Origin: Sphingobium sp. TKS
GTDB taxonomy: Bacteria; Pseudomonadota; Alphaproteobacteria; Sphingomonadales; Sphingomonadaceae
Length of the DNA: 64,000 nucleotides
Assembly: GCF_001563265.1 (NCBI RefSeq)
Contig: NZ_CP005084.1
Coordinates: 690,001 to 754,000, forward strand
Direction of reading: 5' to 3'
Position numbers and translations under genes: made by a program. Shown in pieces: positions 15,985 to 24,894 of this stretch. A model generated the notes under the pieces. That model did not search any database. It was not told where the DNA came from and was given only the letters and a program-made list of their open reading frames with translations. Position 1 is the stretch's first letter; each line of letters opens with the position of its first letter.

Positions 15985-17235
15985 TCATTTCGGTTCCGCC
16001 CAGACCGGGGCCGGCGTGATGTCGGGCAGCAGGGCGATATTGGACGGAAGGCCCGTGATCGCCCGGCCGTAAAGCTCCAGCGAAAGCTGACCGTTCAGTG
16101 CATTGTGGCGGGTGCCGACGCTCAGGTCGCGCCACATCCGCTGCAAGGGGCTGGAAAGGGCGAAGGCGCCCGGCCCGGCGACATCCATCAGCCGGTTGCC
16201 CGCCGCGCGCAGCAATTCCATCGCATAGCCGCAATCGGCCTGGAGCTGCGCCTTGTCAAAGCCCGTGAGCACGCGGCGTTGCGCGGTTTCGTCCAGCATC
16301 CCGGCGGCCCGGCGCACATGCAGCCAGGCCGAATCGATCTCCATCGCCGCGCGGCCGGTCATGCCGACCAACGCCTCCGAACCGCTCTGCCCGGCATAGG
16401 TCCAGCCCACCACCTGCCGCTTGGGCATCGCCTGCACCACACCTTCGAGCAGCGCCGTCGCCGCGCCCAGCATCGGCGCGAGCACGCCGAGGGGAAATAG
16501 CGGCTCCATTGGCCAGCGGTCGCGCGGCTCCAGCCCCTCCATCGCCAGGATCGCCTCGGCGGGCGGCCTGCGCGACGACCAGAGGATCAGTTCCTCCGGC
16601 ACGAACAAATCCTGCGCGACAATCATGTTGCTGCCGGAGCCGGCCATGCCCGCGACATGCCAGTTGTCCTCGATCGAACAGGCCGCATCGCGCAGGTCCA
16701 GAAACGCCAGAGCCTGTTCGGCGCCCCGATCCGTATCGATCATGACGCCGTTCAGCGCCCAGTCGGCATGCAGGCATCCCGATCCATAGCCCCACCGCCC
16801 CGAAACGCGATAGCCGCCCGGCACCGCGACCGCTTTGCCAGAAGGCGCGGAGGCGCTGCAAAACAGTTCCTCGCCGGTTCGGAACAGCCGCCCAGTCATG
16901 GTCGGCGGCAGTGCGAGCGCGGTCCCGGTGATCCCCGACAAAAGACCATAGGCCCAGGCGGTGCCGACGCAGCCTTTGGCCAGTTCGACCACGGTCTCGA
17001 TATGGGTGGTCAGCCTGTGTCCGGGGCCGCCCGCGCGCTGGGGCGCCGTGATATGGAACAGGCCGGACGCGCGCAACGCCGCCATCACCGGCGGAACGAT
17101 CCGCCGCTCGCGTTCGCAGGCGGCGGCATGGTCCTCCAGCAAGGACCGCAGCGATGCGGCGATGCCCACGGGATCAGCGACGAAGGCCACAGGCCGCTTG
17201 TCCGCCATGCGCTTTTCCACTGCTTCAGATCGCAT
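15985..17235 (-). CDS. Flavin-dependent monooxygenase / acyl-CoA dehydrogenase-like hydroxylase
   Basis: A 416-residue acyl-CoA dehydrogenase-fold protein. The central block GGYRVSGRWGYGSGCLHADW matches the SG.W.(F/Y).SG..HA.W signature of group D flavin monooxygenases such as 3-HSA hydroxylase (HsaA) and 4-HPA hydroxylase-like enzymes. The C-terminus carries LSSPLQRMWRDLSVGTRHNALN, also typical of that group. The ATG at 17235 has an ideal AGGAGG spacing. It leads the operon with an NTF2 protein and TetR regulator. It is a paralogue in fold of 7597-8823, but only distantly similar. Confidence 0.82.
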   Translation of the reverse strand: MRSEAVEKRMADKRPVAFVADPVGIAASLRSLLEDHAAACERERRIVPPVMAALRASGLFHITAPQRAGGPGHRLTTHIETVVELAKGCVGTAWAYGLLSGITGTALALPPTMTGRLFRTGEELFCSASAPSGKAVAVPGGYRVSGRWGYGSGCLHADWALNGVMIDTDRGAEQALAFLDLRDAACSIEDNWHVAGMAGSGSNMIVAQDLFVPEELILWSSRRPPAEAILAMEGLEPRDRWPMEPLFPLGVLAPMLGAATALLEGVVQAMPKRQVVGWTYAGQSGSEALVGMTGRAAMEIDSAWLHVRRAAGMLDETAQRRVLTGFDKAQLQADCGYAMELLRAAGNRLMDVAGPGAFALSSPLQRMWRDLSVGTRHNALNGQLSLELYGRAITGLPSNIALLPDITPAPVWAEPK

Positions 17236-17267
17236 CCGAATCACCTCCTCTCATTAGCATTTTCATT

Positions 17268-17289
17268 TAATGACGTTTTTGTCATTATA
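17268..17289. promoter_or_regulatory. Operator-like palindrome over a consensus -10 box
   Basis: TAATGAC-N6-GTCATTA occupies 17268-17287. On the minus strand a perfect TATAAT lies at 17289-17284, suitably placed for transcription of the hydroxylase operon starting at 17235. No good -35 is visible. The overlap suggests repression, and the TetR encoded in the same operon is the obvious candidate. The rest of the 226-bp gap up to 17461 contains nothing else I recognise. Confidence 0.55.
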
Positions 17290-17461
17290 CGACAAGCACC
17301 CCTCCGACATTCTTTTGCCATGTGCCTCCCCATGGGCCGTTTCATTCCGATTTGATGCGGCCCTGCCTCCCGATAGGCTGTCGCGGGGCGCTCCTCTTCT
17401 AGGGTCCGCGCAATCGCCGACAGCGCCGATAAGGCCGGCACCAAGAGAGGACTTGCACGCG

Positions 17462-18298
17462 ATGCGTAAAATCGACCTTCCGCCCTTCGACCGCGCCGCT
17501 TTCGCCGAAAAATACGGTCCCTGGGCCGTCATCGCCGGCGCTTCCGAAGGGACCGGCGCCTGCTATGCGGAACAGCTCGCCGCCATGGGCATCCATCTGG
17601 TACTCGTCTCACGCCGGCAGGAGGCGCTCGATGCGCTGGGCCAACGGCTGGCGGCCGAACATGGCATCGAATATCGGGCCATCACCGCCGACCTCACCGA
17701 ACAGGGCATGGGCAGCCGACTGGTCGAGGCGACCGCCGATCTCGACATCGGCCTCTATATTTCCAATGCCGGCGCCGACGGCGCGGGCAACAGCTTCCTG
17801 GGCGCACCGGTCGATCGCTCGTTGCGGCTGCTGACGATGAACGCCGCCAATGTGCTGGAGGCGGTCCATGGTTTTGGCAATCGCTTCCTGAAGCGCGGCA
17901 AGGGCGGCCTCGTCGTCATGTCATCCGGCGCGGGCCTTGGCGGGCAGCCCTGGCTTGTCATGTATTCCGCAACCAAGGCTTTCGAACTCAATTTCGTCGA
18001 ATCGCTCTGGGCGGAACTGGACGGGCAGAATGTCGACATCGTCGGCATGGCCGCGCCGATCATGGACACGCCGACCCTGCGCCGCGCCACCGAGGGGCTG
18101 GGGATGGATTATTCCATTGCCTATGATCCCGCCGAGGTCTGCGCTCTTGCCCTCGCCAGCCTCGGCAAGGAACCGCTGGTGATCGTGCCCGATGGTCCGG
18201 ATGAGGGGAAAATCCCGCAGATCCAGGCCGATCGCAAGACCCGCCTCGTTGCGCTGGCCGAATGGGGCAAGGCCTATACCGCCGCCGCGAAGGGCTGA
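17462..18298 (+). CDS. SDR-family oxidoreductase
   Basis: A 278-residue SDR. The cofactor loop is GASEGTG preceded by GPWAVI near residue 20, with NAGADG and the active-site Y-SAT-K. The architecture resembles the SDR subfamily with an N-terminal extension (FAEKYGPWA) found in steroid- and lipid-type dehydrogenases. The ATG at 17462 follows GAGAGG by about 10 bp; the longer frame reaches into the promoter region. It begins a five-gene operon (17462-23467). The substrate is not assignable. Confidence 0.83.
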   Translation: MRKIDLPPFDRAAFAEKYGPWAVIAGASEGTGACYAEQLAAMGIHLVLVSRRQEALDALGQRLAAEHGIEYRAITADLTEQGMGSRLVEATADLDIGLYISNAGADGAGNSFLGAPVDRSLRLLTMNAANVLEAVHGFGNRFLKRGKGGLVVMSSGAGLGGQPWLVMYSATKAFELNFVESLWAELDGQNVDIVGMAAPIMDTPTLRRATEGLGMDYSIAYDPAEVCALALASLGKEPLVIVPDGPDEGKIPQIQADRKTRLVALAEWGKAYTAAAKG

Positions 18299-18324
18299 CC
18301 GGGCACGAAGAAGGGGAACAGGAA

Positions 18325-19902
18325 ATGACGGATCAGGTCGACGTCGTCGTCATCGGCGCAGGGCATAATGGCATGGCCGCCGCCGGATATCTGGCGAAGG
18401 CAGGCAAGAAGGTCGTCGTGGTCGAGCGCCTGGCCAAGGTCGGCGGCATGACCAGTTCGGGCTATATGATTCCCGAAGCTCCGGAGCATATGGTGACGCC
18501 CTGCGCCGTCGAACTGCTGTTCGCGCGCAAATCCGGCATCATTGAGGACTTCGACCTGCACAAATACGGCCTGCGCACTGTCGATCCCGATCCGACCTAC
18601 GCCTATCTCCATCCCGACGGCAGCTCCATCGCGCTTTTCTACGACTATCATCGCACGGCCGAGGATATTACGCGCATCAACCGCAATGACGGCAAGGCCT
18701 ATCTGGAGTTCATGAAGACACTGAACGTCATGATGGACATTGGCTTTCCGCTCATGATGGCCGAGCCGGGGCGGCCGGACGTCAGAAATCTCTCCAAGAT
18801 GATCGGCAGCGCGGTCCGCAATGTCCGGTTGAAGGACGAGCTGATCGCCATGTCGAAGGCGACGGCCGACCAGATCGCGTGCGAGCGGTTCGAGCATCCG
18901 GCAACGATCGCCCTGCTGCTCGGCATCGCGGCAGGGGCTGGCCCCGTCGACGATGACGGCAATGCCGCCGCCTATATGATCTTCGCCGTCACCCATAAAT
19001 ATGGCACCGGCAAGCCGATCGGGAGCCTGCAATCCTTCTCCGACGCGCTCGCGCGCAGCATCGAGGCTTCGGGCGCGACGATCGAACTCAATGCGCCCGT
19101 CGCCGAGATCATCGTCGATGACGGCGCGGCAAAGGGCGTGCGGCTGGAGGACGGTCGGGTCATCCGCGCCAAAATGGTGATCGCGACCTGCGATCCCCGC
19201 ACGGCCATGCGCCTCACGACGCCCGGCGGCGTGCCGCGTGCGCTGACACAGCGGATCGAACATGCCCCGGCGAACCGGTCGAACGCCGCGCCCTTCCTCG
19301 CCAACATCGCCATGTCGGGTCCGCTCAGCCTCAAGAAGCATCAGGACCTGCGCCATGATGACGCCGATCTCAACAAGGCGGTCGGCCTGATCGGCACACC
19401 GGAGGAAGTGCGCCAATCCTTCGCCATGGCGCGGCGCGGCGACATTCCCGACCGGCATGCCATGTCGCTCAGCCCGCTGTCCAATTCCGATCCGACGCAG
19501 GCGCCTCCCGGCGGCTCGCTCGCCTATGTCTACCTGCCGGGCGTGGCCGTGGATGCGCGGGAAGGCTGGTCGCCCACGCTCAAGGACAGGACCATGGCCT
19601 CTGTCATCAGCCATCTGGGTGAATTTTACGACGGTCTGGACACGGAGGTCGGCCGCTTCGTCGAGACCGCGCGGGAACGCGAAACGCGCCTCAACGTCAC
19701 CAATGGCTGCGTGACCCATATCGACTTCGGCGCGCTGCGCTCGGGCGTCCATCGCCCTGCCACCGGCTTTGGCGGCCCCAAGCCGCCTTTCCCCGGCTTC
19801 CTGATCGGTGGCGCGGGCGCGCATCCGGGCGGCGGCGTATCGGGCATTGCCGGGCGGATCGCGGCCAACCGGGCGCTGCGCGAACTCAAGAAAATCAGAT
19901 AA
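18325..19902 (+). CDS. Phytoene-dehydrogenase-like FAD oxidoreductase
   Basis: A 525-residue flavoprotein of the CrtI/PYROXD2-like amine-oxidase superfamily. The N-terminal FAD loop is VVVIGAGHNGMAAAGYLAKAG at residues ~6-26, followed by VVVVER. The C-terminal FAD motif resembles GFLIGGAGAHPGGGVSGIAGR. Such proteins desaturate or isomerise isoprenoid chains or other hydrophobic substrates. The ATG at 18325 has a GGGGAACAGGAA leader and follows the SDR by 26 bp. Its company of kinases and an epoxide hydrolase suggests a hydrophobic alicyclic or isoprenoid substrate, as inference. Confidence 0.8.
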   Translation: MTDQVDVVVIGAGHNGMAAAGYLAKAGKKVVVVERLAKVGGMTSSGYMIPEAPEHMVTPCAVELLFARKSGIIEDFDLHKYGLRTVDPDPTYAYLHPDGSSIALFYDYHRTAEDITRINRNDGKAYLEFMKTLNVMMDIGFPLMMAEPGRPDVRNLSKMIGSAVRNVRLKDELIAMSKATADQIACERFEHPATIALLLGIAAGAGPVDDDGNAAAYMIFAVTHKYGTGKPIGSLQSFSDALARSIEASGATIELNAPVAEIIVDDGAAKGVRLEDGRVIRAKMVIATCDPRTAMRLTTPGGVPRALTQRIEHAPANRSNAAPFLANIAMSGPLSLKKHQDLRHDDADLNKAVGLIGTPEEVRQSFAMARRGDIPDRHAMSLSPLSNSDPTQAPPGGSLAYVYLPGVAVDAREGWSPTLKDRTMASVISHLGEFYDGLDTEVGRFVETARERETRLNVTNGCVTHIDFGALRSGVHRPATGFGGPKPPFPGFLIGGAGAHPGGGVSGIAGRIAANRALRELKKIR

Positions 19903-19914
19903 GGAACTTCCCGC

Positions 19915-21009
19915 ATGTCGAGCATGCCCAATCCGGTCGGCATTCCCGCCCATCTGGACGATGTGACAGCGCAATGGCTGACGCAGATCATGCAGCCGCG
20001 CTATCCCGGCATCGTGGTCGAGGGGATGGAGGAGGTGTTCCTCCGCAACAGCCACACCACCAAATATCAGGTGAGACTGACCCTCAACGATGTCGGCAAG
20101 GCGGCGGGCATTCCCGAAAATGTCTGCCTCAAGGCCAATTGGGCGCAGTTCGACAGTCAGGGCATCTGCCGCCTCGAAGCCCGTTTCTATGAGGATTTTC
20201 GCCGCCACGTCGCCTTCCCCGCCCCGCGATCCTATTTCGAGGCATGGGACCCGCGCCCCGACAGCGGTCAGGGACTGGTCGTGATGGAGGATCTGTCCAT
20301 TGAGGGCGGCCATTTCGGCATCAGCACCGACCATATGGGCGTGGAGGAAGCGGCGCACGCGGTCGCCAGCCTCGCCCGCATTCATGGCGCCTTCTGGGAC
20401 AGCCCCGTCCTTCACGCGGCTGACTGGCTGCCCGTCTCCATGGCGACGCCGGTGGACACGCAGCAACTGACCATGATGTACGGCTTTGCCGAGCAGAACC
20501 ATGCCAAGCCTGACTATCAGGCCTTCCTGCCGGGCTGGATCAAGGGCGATCTCTCCCGCCTGCATCACGTCTACAACGCCCTGATCGATTTCGCGCGGAC
20601 CAAGGAACAGGGGCCATGGTGCCTCGTCCATGGCGACAGCCATCAGGGCAACAGCTATGTCCGCCCCGATGGCGAGCGCGTTTGGCTCGACTGGCAGCTC
20701 GTCCGCAAGGGACGGCCGATCCGCGACTTCACCTATTTCGTGCTGGGCGCCCTCACGATCGAGGAACGGCGCGCCCATGACCGGGAATTGCTGCGCCACT
20801 ATCGCCGCTGCCTGGTCGAAACGGGGGCGCTCGGCGTGCCGGACGACGACACGCTGTGGGAATATTATCGCCGCTGGCCGCCCTATGCGATGCAGGCGTG
20901 GATCGCGAACATGGACGAATGGGGCCAGAAGGGCACGCATATCGTCGAGCGCATCTTCGTGGCGGGCGAGGATCTGGGCACCGTCGCGGCGCTCGGCATC
21001 CAGTTTTGA
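19915..21009 (+). CDS. Small-molecule kinase, APH/CHK (ecdysteroid-kinase-like) family
   Basis: A 364-residue protein with the aminoglycoside phosphotransferase/choline kinase fold. The catalytic loop is H239-G-D241-SHQG-N246 and the Mg-binding DWQ motif has D259. The flanking sequence (SYVRPDGERVWLDWQ, GRPIRDFTYFVLGALTIEERR) resembles the CHK/EcKL group, which phosphorylates hydroxyls of small molecules such as ecdysteroids in insects. The first ~100 residues contain the nucleotide-binding lobe. It lies between a FAD oxidoreductase (12 bp) and an epoxide hydrolase (16 bp). Substrate unknown. Confidence 0.8.
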   Translation: MSSMPNPVGIPAHLDDVTAQWLTQIMQPRYPGIVVEGMEEVFLRNSHTTKYQVRLTLNDVGKAAGIPENVCLKANWAQFDSQGICRLEARFYEDFRRHVAFPAPRSYFEAWDPRPDSGQGLVVMEDLSIEGGHFGISTDHMGVEEAAHAVASLARIHGAFWDSPVLHAADWLPVSMATPVDTQQLTMMYGFAEQNHAKPDYQAFLPGWIKGDLSRLHHVYNALIDFARTKEQGPWCLVHGDSHQGNSYVRPDGERVWLDWQLVRKGRPIRDFTYFVLGALTIEERRAHDRELLRHYRRCLVETGALGVPDDDTLWEYYRRWPPYAMQAWIANMDEWGQKGTHIVERIFVAGEDLGTVAALGIQF

Positions 21010-21025
21010 CGAGGGGGGTGATCGG

Positions 21026-22168
21026 ATGACCGCCGCCATCACCGCCTTCCGCGCCAATGTTCCACAGGAGGCTCTGGACGATCTGCGCCAAAGATTACGC
21101 CGCACCCGCTGGCCCGAGACGCAGACGGTCAGCGACTGGAGCCAGGGGGTGCCGCTCGCGGCGCTGCGCGATCTGTGCGCCTATTGGGCGGAGGGCTATG
21201 ACTGGCGGCGGTGCGAAAGGACGCTCAATGCCCTGCCCCAGTTCACCACCCCGATAGACGGTCTTTCGATCCATTTCATCCATGTGCGCAGCCCCCGGCC
21301 GGATGCGCTGCCGCTGATCCTGACCCATGGCTGGCCGGGATCGGTGCTGGAGTTTCTGAAGGTGATCGGACCACTGACCGATCCCGCCGCCCATGGCGCG
21401 CCGGATGCCCCGGCCTTCCATGTCGTCATACCCTCCCTGCCCGGCTACGGCTTTTCGGATAAACCAATGGCCACCGGCTGGGGCGTCGAGACAATCGCGG
21501 ATGGCTGGATTCAGCTCATGCGCCGGCTGGGCTATGACCGCTTCGTCGCGCAGGGCGGCGACTGGGGCGCGGCGGTCACGACCGCCATCGCCATGGCGGC
21601 GCCGCCGGGATGCATCGGCGTCCATCTCAACATGCCGCTCGTCTTTCCGGTGGAAAGCGACTTTGCCGATCTGACCCCCGCCGAGGCCAAAACGGTCGAG
21701 CGGATGCAATATTATCAGGATCATGATTCCGGCTACGCCAAATTGCAGGGCACCCGCCCGCAGACGATCGGCTATGGCCTTGCCGATTCACCCGTCGCGC
21801 AGGCCGCCTGGATCTACGAGAAGTTCCAGGCGTGGACCGACAATCAGGGTGTGCCGGAGGATGCCCTGACGCAGGACGAAATGCTGGACGTGATCAGCCT
21901 CTACTGGTTCACCAACAGCGGCGCCTCATCGGCGCGGCTTTATTGGGAAAGCGCCAGTGCGTTTCAGGCCCGAAAACTGGACCTTCCGGTGGGCGTGAGC
22001 ATCTTTGCGCAGGAAATCTTCCGTCCATCGCGTCGCTGGGCGGAACGCAGCTACCCGCGTCTGATTCACTGGAACGAACTGGATGCCGGCGGCCATTTCG
22101 CGGCCTTCGAGCAGCCGGCGCTTTTCGTCGAAGAATTGCGGACCTGTTTCGGCGCGATGCAAGGCTGA
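21026..22168 (+). CDS. Epoxide hydrolase (EHN-type alpha/beta hydrolase)
   Basis: A 380-residue epoxide hydrolase with the N-terminal EHN segment (FRANVPQEALDDLRQRL) typical of microsomal-type enzymes. The oxyanion motif is HGWPGS, the nucleophile is D179 in GGDWG, and the catalytic His357 lies in GGHFAAFE. The lid tyrosines are in the usual region. It would open an epoxide made by an oxygenase to a diol through a covalent ester. The ATG at 21026 has GAGGGGGGTGATCGG upstream; the longer frame is in the wrong phase of the preceding kinase. Operon neighbours on both sides are kinases. Confidence 0.9.
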   Translation: MTAAITAFRANVPQEALDDLRQRLRRTRWPETQTVSDWSQGVPLAALRDLCAYWAEGYDWRRCERTLNALPQFTTPIDGLSIHFIHVRSPRPDALPLILTHGWPGSVLEFLKVIGPLTDPAAHGAPDAPAFHVVIPSLPGYGFSDKPMATGWGVETIADGWIQLMRRLGYDRFVAQGGDWGAAVTTAIAMAAPPGCIGVHLNMPLVFPVESDFADLTPAEAKTVERMQYYQDHDSGYAKLQGTRPQTIGYGLADSPVAQAAWIYEKFQAWTDNQGVPEDALTQDEMLDVISLYWFTNSGASSARLYWESASAFQARKLDLPVGVSIFAQEIFRPSRRWAERSYPRLIHWNELDAGGHFAAFEQPALFVEELRTCFGAMQG

Positions 22169-22269
22169 CGCCCCCACGCAACGGCGGCTCCAATCGACCT
22201 ACCGCCCGGCAGGCTCGATTTCCGTTCGGGCGACCAAAATCGCCTCTGCACCAGGATCATGCCGGATGA

Positions 22270-22283
22270 CTGCATCGATGCAG
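22270..22283. promoter_or_regulatory. Palindrome CTGCATCGATGCAG upstream of the second kinase
   Basis: A perfect 14-bp palindrome lies 35 bp before the kinase ATG, with an overlapping CTCTGCA/TGCAGAG pair at 22244-22250 and 22279-22285. It may be an operator or an RNA hairpin between the epoxide hydrolase and kinase genes. There is no other support. Confidence 0.35.
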
Positions 22284-22318
22284 AGCTGCGGCACGGTCCC
22301 CAAGAGAGAGGACATTGC

Positions 22319-23467
22319 ATGAGCGAGCCTGCCGTCGCCCCCGTTGCCGTCATCGACCGGCATCTTGTCCCCCGTCCCTATCCCGCCCGCGCCGCCGCCC
22401 TGCCCCGCGGCCGGTTCACGCCGGACGCCGCGTGGCTGGGATCGTTGCTGGCCAACAAATATCCGGGAGTCGTCGCGCAATCGATGGAGGTCGTGCAACT
22501 GTTCGACAGCCACACCACGAAATTGCGCGTTGCCGTGGACTGGAACGAGGCCGGGCAGGCCGCCGGATTGCCGCGCAATCTGTGCATCAAGTCGAACTGG
22601 TCGGGCATGTTCGATGATGTCGACATCCATGCGCTTGAAGCGCGCTTCTATCATTTCCTGACGGACAAACTCACCGCCAACACGGCCAGCTGCTATTATG
22701 CCGACTGGGATGACGACGGGTCGGCGCAGGGCGTCATCGTGCTGGAGGATCTCACCGATCGGGGCGGGAAGTTCGGCCATTCGACCCAGCATGCCGGTGT
22801 CGAAGGGGTCGCGACCGCGCTGGCGGATCTAGCAAAACTGCATGCGGGTCTGTGGGACAGCCCATTGATCACCCCTCAAGCGGCGCCCTGGCTGCCGACA
22901 TCCATGGCGGTTCCGGTCGATTATAATCAGGTTCGCATCATGTGGCACTGGATCGGCGAGAATCTGAAAGACCCCAATTTCCGCGCCATCGCGCCCAGAC
23001 ATTATCTGGACGACGCACGCCGGGTCGAGCGCGCCAATGACCGGCTGGTGGAATTCGAACGCGCCTTCGATGCCCCCTATTGCATCATCCTGGGCGACTG
23101 CCATCAGGGCAACACCTATATCCTGCCCAATGGCGAGCGCATGTGGGTCGACTGGCAATTGGGCCGGCGCGGGCGGCCATGGCGCGACCTCACCTATTTC
23201 ACCGTCGGATCGCTGACGATCGAGGAGCGCCGCCAAAATCATCGCGACCTGATCGCCCATTATCGCGACTGCCTGATCAGGGAAGGCGCGACCAACGTCA
23301 TCGATCTCGACACCATCTGGAATGAACAGGTACCGCGCTGGGTGATGTACGGTATTCAGGCCTGGGTGGCGAACATGGACCATTGGGGCCAGAACGGCCT
23401 GCCGATGAACGAGCGGTTCTTCGCCGCGGGCGAGGATCTGGGCAGCTGGAAACTGCTGGGCGAATGA
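22319..23467 (+). CDS. Small-molecule kinase, CHK/EcKL-like, with altered HGD motif
   Basis: A 382-residue paralogue of the kinase at 19915-21009; the two share SHTTK, C-KSNW/KANW, GVE..A..LA.LH and the C-terminal WVANMDHWGQ/WIANMDEWGQ blocks. Here the catalytic loop reads L258-G-D260-CHQG-N265, so the first His of HGD is Leu while the catalytic Asp and the Asn are kept. The DWQ motif is intact. A GAGAGAGGACATTGC leader precedes the ATG. It is the last gene before the hairpin at 23473-23511. Probably a divergent but active kinase. Confidence 0.78.
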   Translation: MSEPAVAPVAVIDRHLVPRPYPARAAALPRGRFTPDAAWLGSLLANKYPGVVAQSMEVVQLFDSHTTKLRVAVDWNEAGQAAGLPRNLCIKSNWSGMFDDVDIHALEARFYHFLTDKLTANTASCYYADWDDDGSAQGVIVLEDLTDRGGKFGHSTQHAGVEGVATALADLAKLHAGLWDSPLITPQAAPWLPTSMAVPVDYNQVRIMWHWIGENLKDPNFRAIAPRHYLDDARRVERANDRLVEFERAFDAPYCIILGDCHQGNTYILPNGERMWVDWQLGRRGRPWRDLTYFTVGSLTIEERRQNHRDLIAHYRDCLIREGATNVIDLDTIWNEQVPRWVMYGIQAWVANMDHWGQNGLPMNERFFAAGEDLGSWKLLGE

Positions 23468-23472
23468 CGGTC

Positions 23473-23511
23473 ATGGCCCCCTGCCGCGCACGGGCCGCGG
23501 CTGGGGGCCAT
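23473..23511. terminator. Bidirectional terminator hairpin between convergent genes
   Basis: Outer arms ATGGCCCCC (23473-23481) and GGGGGCCAT (23503-23511) plus inner arms GCCGCG (23483-23488) and CGCGGC (23496-23501) form a 15-bp stem interrupted by one T-T mismatch. It stands between the convergent kinase and Rieske oxygenase genes. Confidence 0.75.
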
Positions 23512-23548
23512 CGATTCTAACGCCGCCGCCCCGCCTCGACCGGCGCGA

Positions 23549-24763
23549 TCATGCGCTGCGCGGCGCCATGAAGGACGCGATGCGCGGCTGGACACGCAAG
23601 TCGGCGGGCACCCGGTCCGGCCCGATGCGCCGATCGATTTCTTCCTCGAACCAGTAAAGCGCGCGCTCCTGATAGCCCGCCCAGATTGACGGGATCGTCC
23701 CGTTCCTCAGCGATTGCTGGATATTTTCGAACAGGCACAGATCTTCGGACAGGATATGTTCGGTCGCCTCGCGCATGCCCTGCCAATAAAGCCTGTCATC
23801 CTCACTCTCGGTTGCCCACCCCATCTGACGCACTTCCATGATCGACCGATCGGAACCCACCGGCCAGAAGCATTGCAGGTTGAACCCCACCGGATCGAGC
23901 GAGAAAAACGTGTTGGGGAAGGTCGGCAGCGCAACCGTATTTTCCAGAAAAACCGGCGCGATGTCGTCCGGTTTGATCGGCGGGGTCTTGAACAGCGACT
24001 CCCCGCCCTTTTTGCGCGTGCCGAACCGCATATGACCGCCTTCATAGAGGGCAATCACGAAACTGCGGGAATCCAGATGCGGTGCCAGTGTTTTAGGATG
24101 AACCGTATTGACGTGATAGATCTCAAGGAAATTATGATAGGCGATTTTCCAGTTGCACGCCATTTCGATGAAGAAATGATCCTTCACCACCATTCGATCC
24201 AGCGGATATCCTTCGGTCAGCGCGACGAATTCACCCAGAAACTCCTGTAACGGTTCCGCGTCATCATCGAAATTGATGAAGATGAAACCGCGATAGGTGT
24301 CGCATCGCACTTCGATCAGGCCGTTCTCCGCCTTGTTGAGACAGGCGAAATCATGCTGGCTTGGCACCGATTTGAGTGTTCCTTCCAGATCGTAACCCCA
24401 GGCATGATAGGGGCAGATAAAGCGCATGGCCCGCCCCTGCGGTTCGAGCAGAAGCGGCGACCCCCGGTGACGGCAGGCATTATGGAACGCCCGTATCCGG
24501 CCATCCTTGCCGTGCGAGAGAATGACCGAGCGGTCCAGATGCTGGAACAGACGATAGGAACCCGGCTCCGGCAGGTCGGACGCAATGCCGGCCAGCAGCC
24601 AGGTCCGATTCCAAAGCCCGTCTTTTTCCAGCGCCTCGAAACGCGGGTCGGTGTACCGGCCGGCGGGAATCGGGGGAAGGGCCGGAAAATCGCTGGGATG
24701 CTCGGATCGCTTCAACTGCTCGTCCATCGTCCGGTTGAGCAGTTCCAACGCAGCTTCACGCAT
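23549..24763 (-). CDS. Rieske non-heme iron oxygenase, alpha subunit (no beta subunit)
   Basis: A 404-residue Rieske oxygenase. The cluster ligands are C97, H99, C117 and H120. The mononuclear-iron site is E214-IY-H217-VNTV-H222, the E.xH....H variant found in carnitine/choline-type and some aromatic monooxygenases. No beta subunit or reductase is adjacent, so it is probably an alpha3-type enzyme. The start at 24763 has GGAGAGAGCT upstream; the 33-codon extension is rejected. It is divergent from the kinase at 24895. It differs clearly from the alpha subunit at 2981-4366. Confidence 0.88.
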   Translation of the reverse strand: MREAALELLNRTMDEQLKRSEHPSDFPALPPIPAGRYTDPRFEALEKDGLWNRTWLLAGIASDLPEPGSYRLFQHLDRSVILSHGKDGRIRAFHNACRHRGSPLLLEPQGRAMRFICPYHAWGYDLEGTLKSVPSQHDFACLNKAENGLIEVRCDTYRGFIFINFDDDAEPLQEFLGEFVALTEGYPLDRMVVKDHFFIEMACNWKIAYHNFLEIYHVNTVHPKTLAPHLDSRSFVIALYEGGHMRFGTRKKGGESLFKTPPIKPDDIAPVFLENTVALPTFPNTFFSLDPVGFNLQCFWPVGSDRSIMEVRQMGWATESEDDRLYWQGMREATEHILSEDLCLFENIQQSLRNGTIPSIWAGYQERALYWFEEEIDRRIGPDRVPADLRVQPRIASFMAPRSA

Positions 24764-24894
24764 AGCTCTCTCCTGTACCAAAAGCCCGCAGGCTCCGTTT
24801 CGGTCAGACTGGCCACGTCGTCGATCAAGGAACCTGCAATTGGATAGGGTCGCTGTTGTCACGCCCTCGGCAAGCTGAACCGCCCTCTGTTCCG

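Noticed and set aside
18274..21105. 943-codon open frame on the minus strand
   Set aside because: It lies opposite the FAD oxidoreductase and kinase genes, has Arg/Asp/Gly/His-rich antisense composition and no domain; a by-product of high GC.
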